DNA of 5,785 nucleotides from Tidjanibacter sp. (lineage in GTDB: Bacteria; Bacteroidota; Bacteroidia; Bacteroidales; Rikenellaceae). Numbering within the stretch: the stretch's first letter is position 1; every line of letters starts with the position of its first letter. This document shows positions 5,070 to 5,785 of this stretch, in pieces. The position numbers and the translations under genes are program-made. The DNA is taken from NCBI GenBank assembly GCA_017628675.1, contig JAGBYS010000280.1, positions 1 to 5,785 of the forward strand, written 5' to 3'. Under the pieces are notes generated by a model. That model had not been told where the DNA came from, did not search any database, and was given only the letters and a program-made list of their open reading frames with translations.

Positions 5070-5785
5070 ATGGAAATCAAACTCAAAGGATATCATCGCG
5101 CCCTGTTGGCACTCGCCTCTGTGGTGCTTCTTTCGCTCGGCTGGTTGCGCGTAAGTGGCCTGACACTGCTGGTCGCATTTGTGCCTCTGCTGCTCATCTC
5201 GGCCTCCTATGGCCCCTCTCGCAAGGAGTGGTGGCGTATGGCGGGTTGGGTGGCTCTTGTTATGGGGCTGTGGTGTGTGGCCACCTGCTGGTGGATATAC
5301 TACGCTGCGGCTGTGGGCATTGTGGCGGCCACCATCATCCAGATTGTGCTCTTCGGCGGAGTCTTTATGGTCTACCACTACTTCTCCAAGAGGGCTCGCA
5401 AGGCCCACGCCTACACAACCCTCATTGCGGGTTGGCTCTGGGCCGAACACCTCTACCTCCACGGCGAGGTGTCGTTCCCGTGGTTGGTGCTCGGCAATGG
5501 TTTTGCGGGCGATGTGTGGGCTGTGCAGTGGTATGAACTGACGGGTGCTCTGGGCGGCTCGCTCTGGGTGTTGCTCACCAATGTGCTGCTCTTTGAGCTT
5601 ATCCTTAATCGCAAGAGGAGGGGAGTGGCTGTGGCCACGGGCCTTGTTGCACTCGTTCCCATTGTGGCTTCGCTCATCATCGGTGCGGGCCTCGAGAAGA
5701 ATGAGGGGGCGCAGAAGGCCACCGTGACGGTCGTTCAGCCCAACATTGACCCCTATAAGGAGAAATACTCACTTCCCACCCACCA
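5070..5785 (+). CDS. lnt: Apolipoprotein N-acyltransferase, N-terminal part (runs off the right edge)
   Basis: Inner-membrane enzyme that adds the third acyl chain to the N-terminal Cys of lipoproteins, completing their maturation. The frame runs from ATG at 5070 for 238 codons to the window end without a stop. It shows the multi-helix membrane domain (hydrophobic stretches at about 11-27, 30-46, 58-72, 76-103, 113-129, 160-178 and 187-206). Lnt signatures are WLWAEHLYLHG (122-132), SFPWLVLGNGF (135-145), VQWYELTGALGGSLWVLL (152-169) and the start of the nitrilase-like domain, ATVTVVQPNIDPYKEKY (217-233). About half of the usual 500-residue length is present; the catalytic Glu, Lys and Cys would lie beyond the edge. 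AAGGA stands 4 nt before the ATG. It is divergent from the exporter operon and shares the 249-bp control region with it. Confidence 0.95.
   Translation, partial: MEIKLKGYHRALLALASVVLLSLGWLRVSGLTLLVAFVPLLLISASYGPSRKEWWRMAGWVALVMGLWCVATCWWIYYAAAVGIVAATIIQIVLFGGVFMVYHYFSKRARKAHAYTTLIAGWLWAEHLYLHGEVSFPWLVLGNGFAGDVWAVQWYELTGALGGSLWVLLTNVLLFELILNRKRRGVAVATGLVALVPIVASLIIGAGLEKNEGAQKATVTVVQPNIDPYKEKYSLPTH

Noticed and set aside
4720..5070. Minus-strand frame of 116 codons covering the intergenic region and the exporter start
   Set aside because: It begins upstream of the likely promoter and overlaps the exporter in another frame, and its protein has no membrane or domain pattern.
5067..5462. Minus-strand frame of 131 codons, and plus-strand frames at 5179-5541 and 5228-5536, inside lnt
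   Set aside because: All are shadows of lnt, whose own frame is open to the window edge with clear Lnt signatures.

Overview
The window looks like chromosomal core DNA from a Bacteroidota bacterium, most likely of the order Bacteroidales; a GC-rich, Alistipes/Rikenellaceae-like genome is a guess from composition and protein style. The evidence is: two matches to the Bacteroidota -7 promoter consensus TAnnTTTG, weak Shine-Dalgarno sequences, a LysE-family protein with the CIQR-N-S/T-KG wording seen in Bacteroides homologues, a Bacteroidota-style Lnt (VVQPNIDPYKEKY), and a cmk-ispH pair. I see no mobile element, CRISPR array, tRNA or rRNA.

Layout. Six genes lie head to tail on the minus strand and are read from about 4940 down to 1: a LysE-family exporter (4820-4140), cytidylate kinase cmk (4162-3461, overlapping the exporter by 23 bp), ispH of the MEP isoprenoid pathway (3417-2539), an unrecognised small protein with two membrane segments (2486-2013), an S41/Ctp-type PDZ protease (1973-288), and the N-terminus of a membrane protein resembling a Bacteroidota sensor histidine kinase (252 to beyond the window edge). 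Gaps are 35-52 bp with no terminator between genes, so they probably form one operon. On the plus strand, lnt (apolipoprotein N-acyltransferase) starts at 5070 and runs off the right edge.

The divergent 249-bp region between the exporter and lnt (4821-5069) carries one promoter -7 element in each direction. The exporter side has a leader of about 115 nt. Its last hairpin is GC-rich and followed by a run of six T, like an intrinsic terminator, although no gene lies upstream to terminate. A mutually exclusive upstream pairing overlaps its 5' arm. This makes a candidate attenuator or riboswitch-like control for the whole leftward operon, and it is the most interesting signal here. A second oddity is a perfect four-copy 7-bp tandem repeat (YTGAATT) between ispH and the small membrane protein.

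Together the genes serve envelope and housekeeping functions: pyrimidine nucleotide salvage (Cmk), isoprenoid precursors (IspH), small-molecule export (LysE), envelope proteolysis (S41 protease) and lipoprotein maturation (Lnt). No obviously new enzymatic system is visible. Large open frames antisense to these genes are codon-bias shadows.
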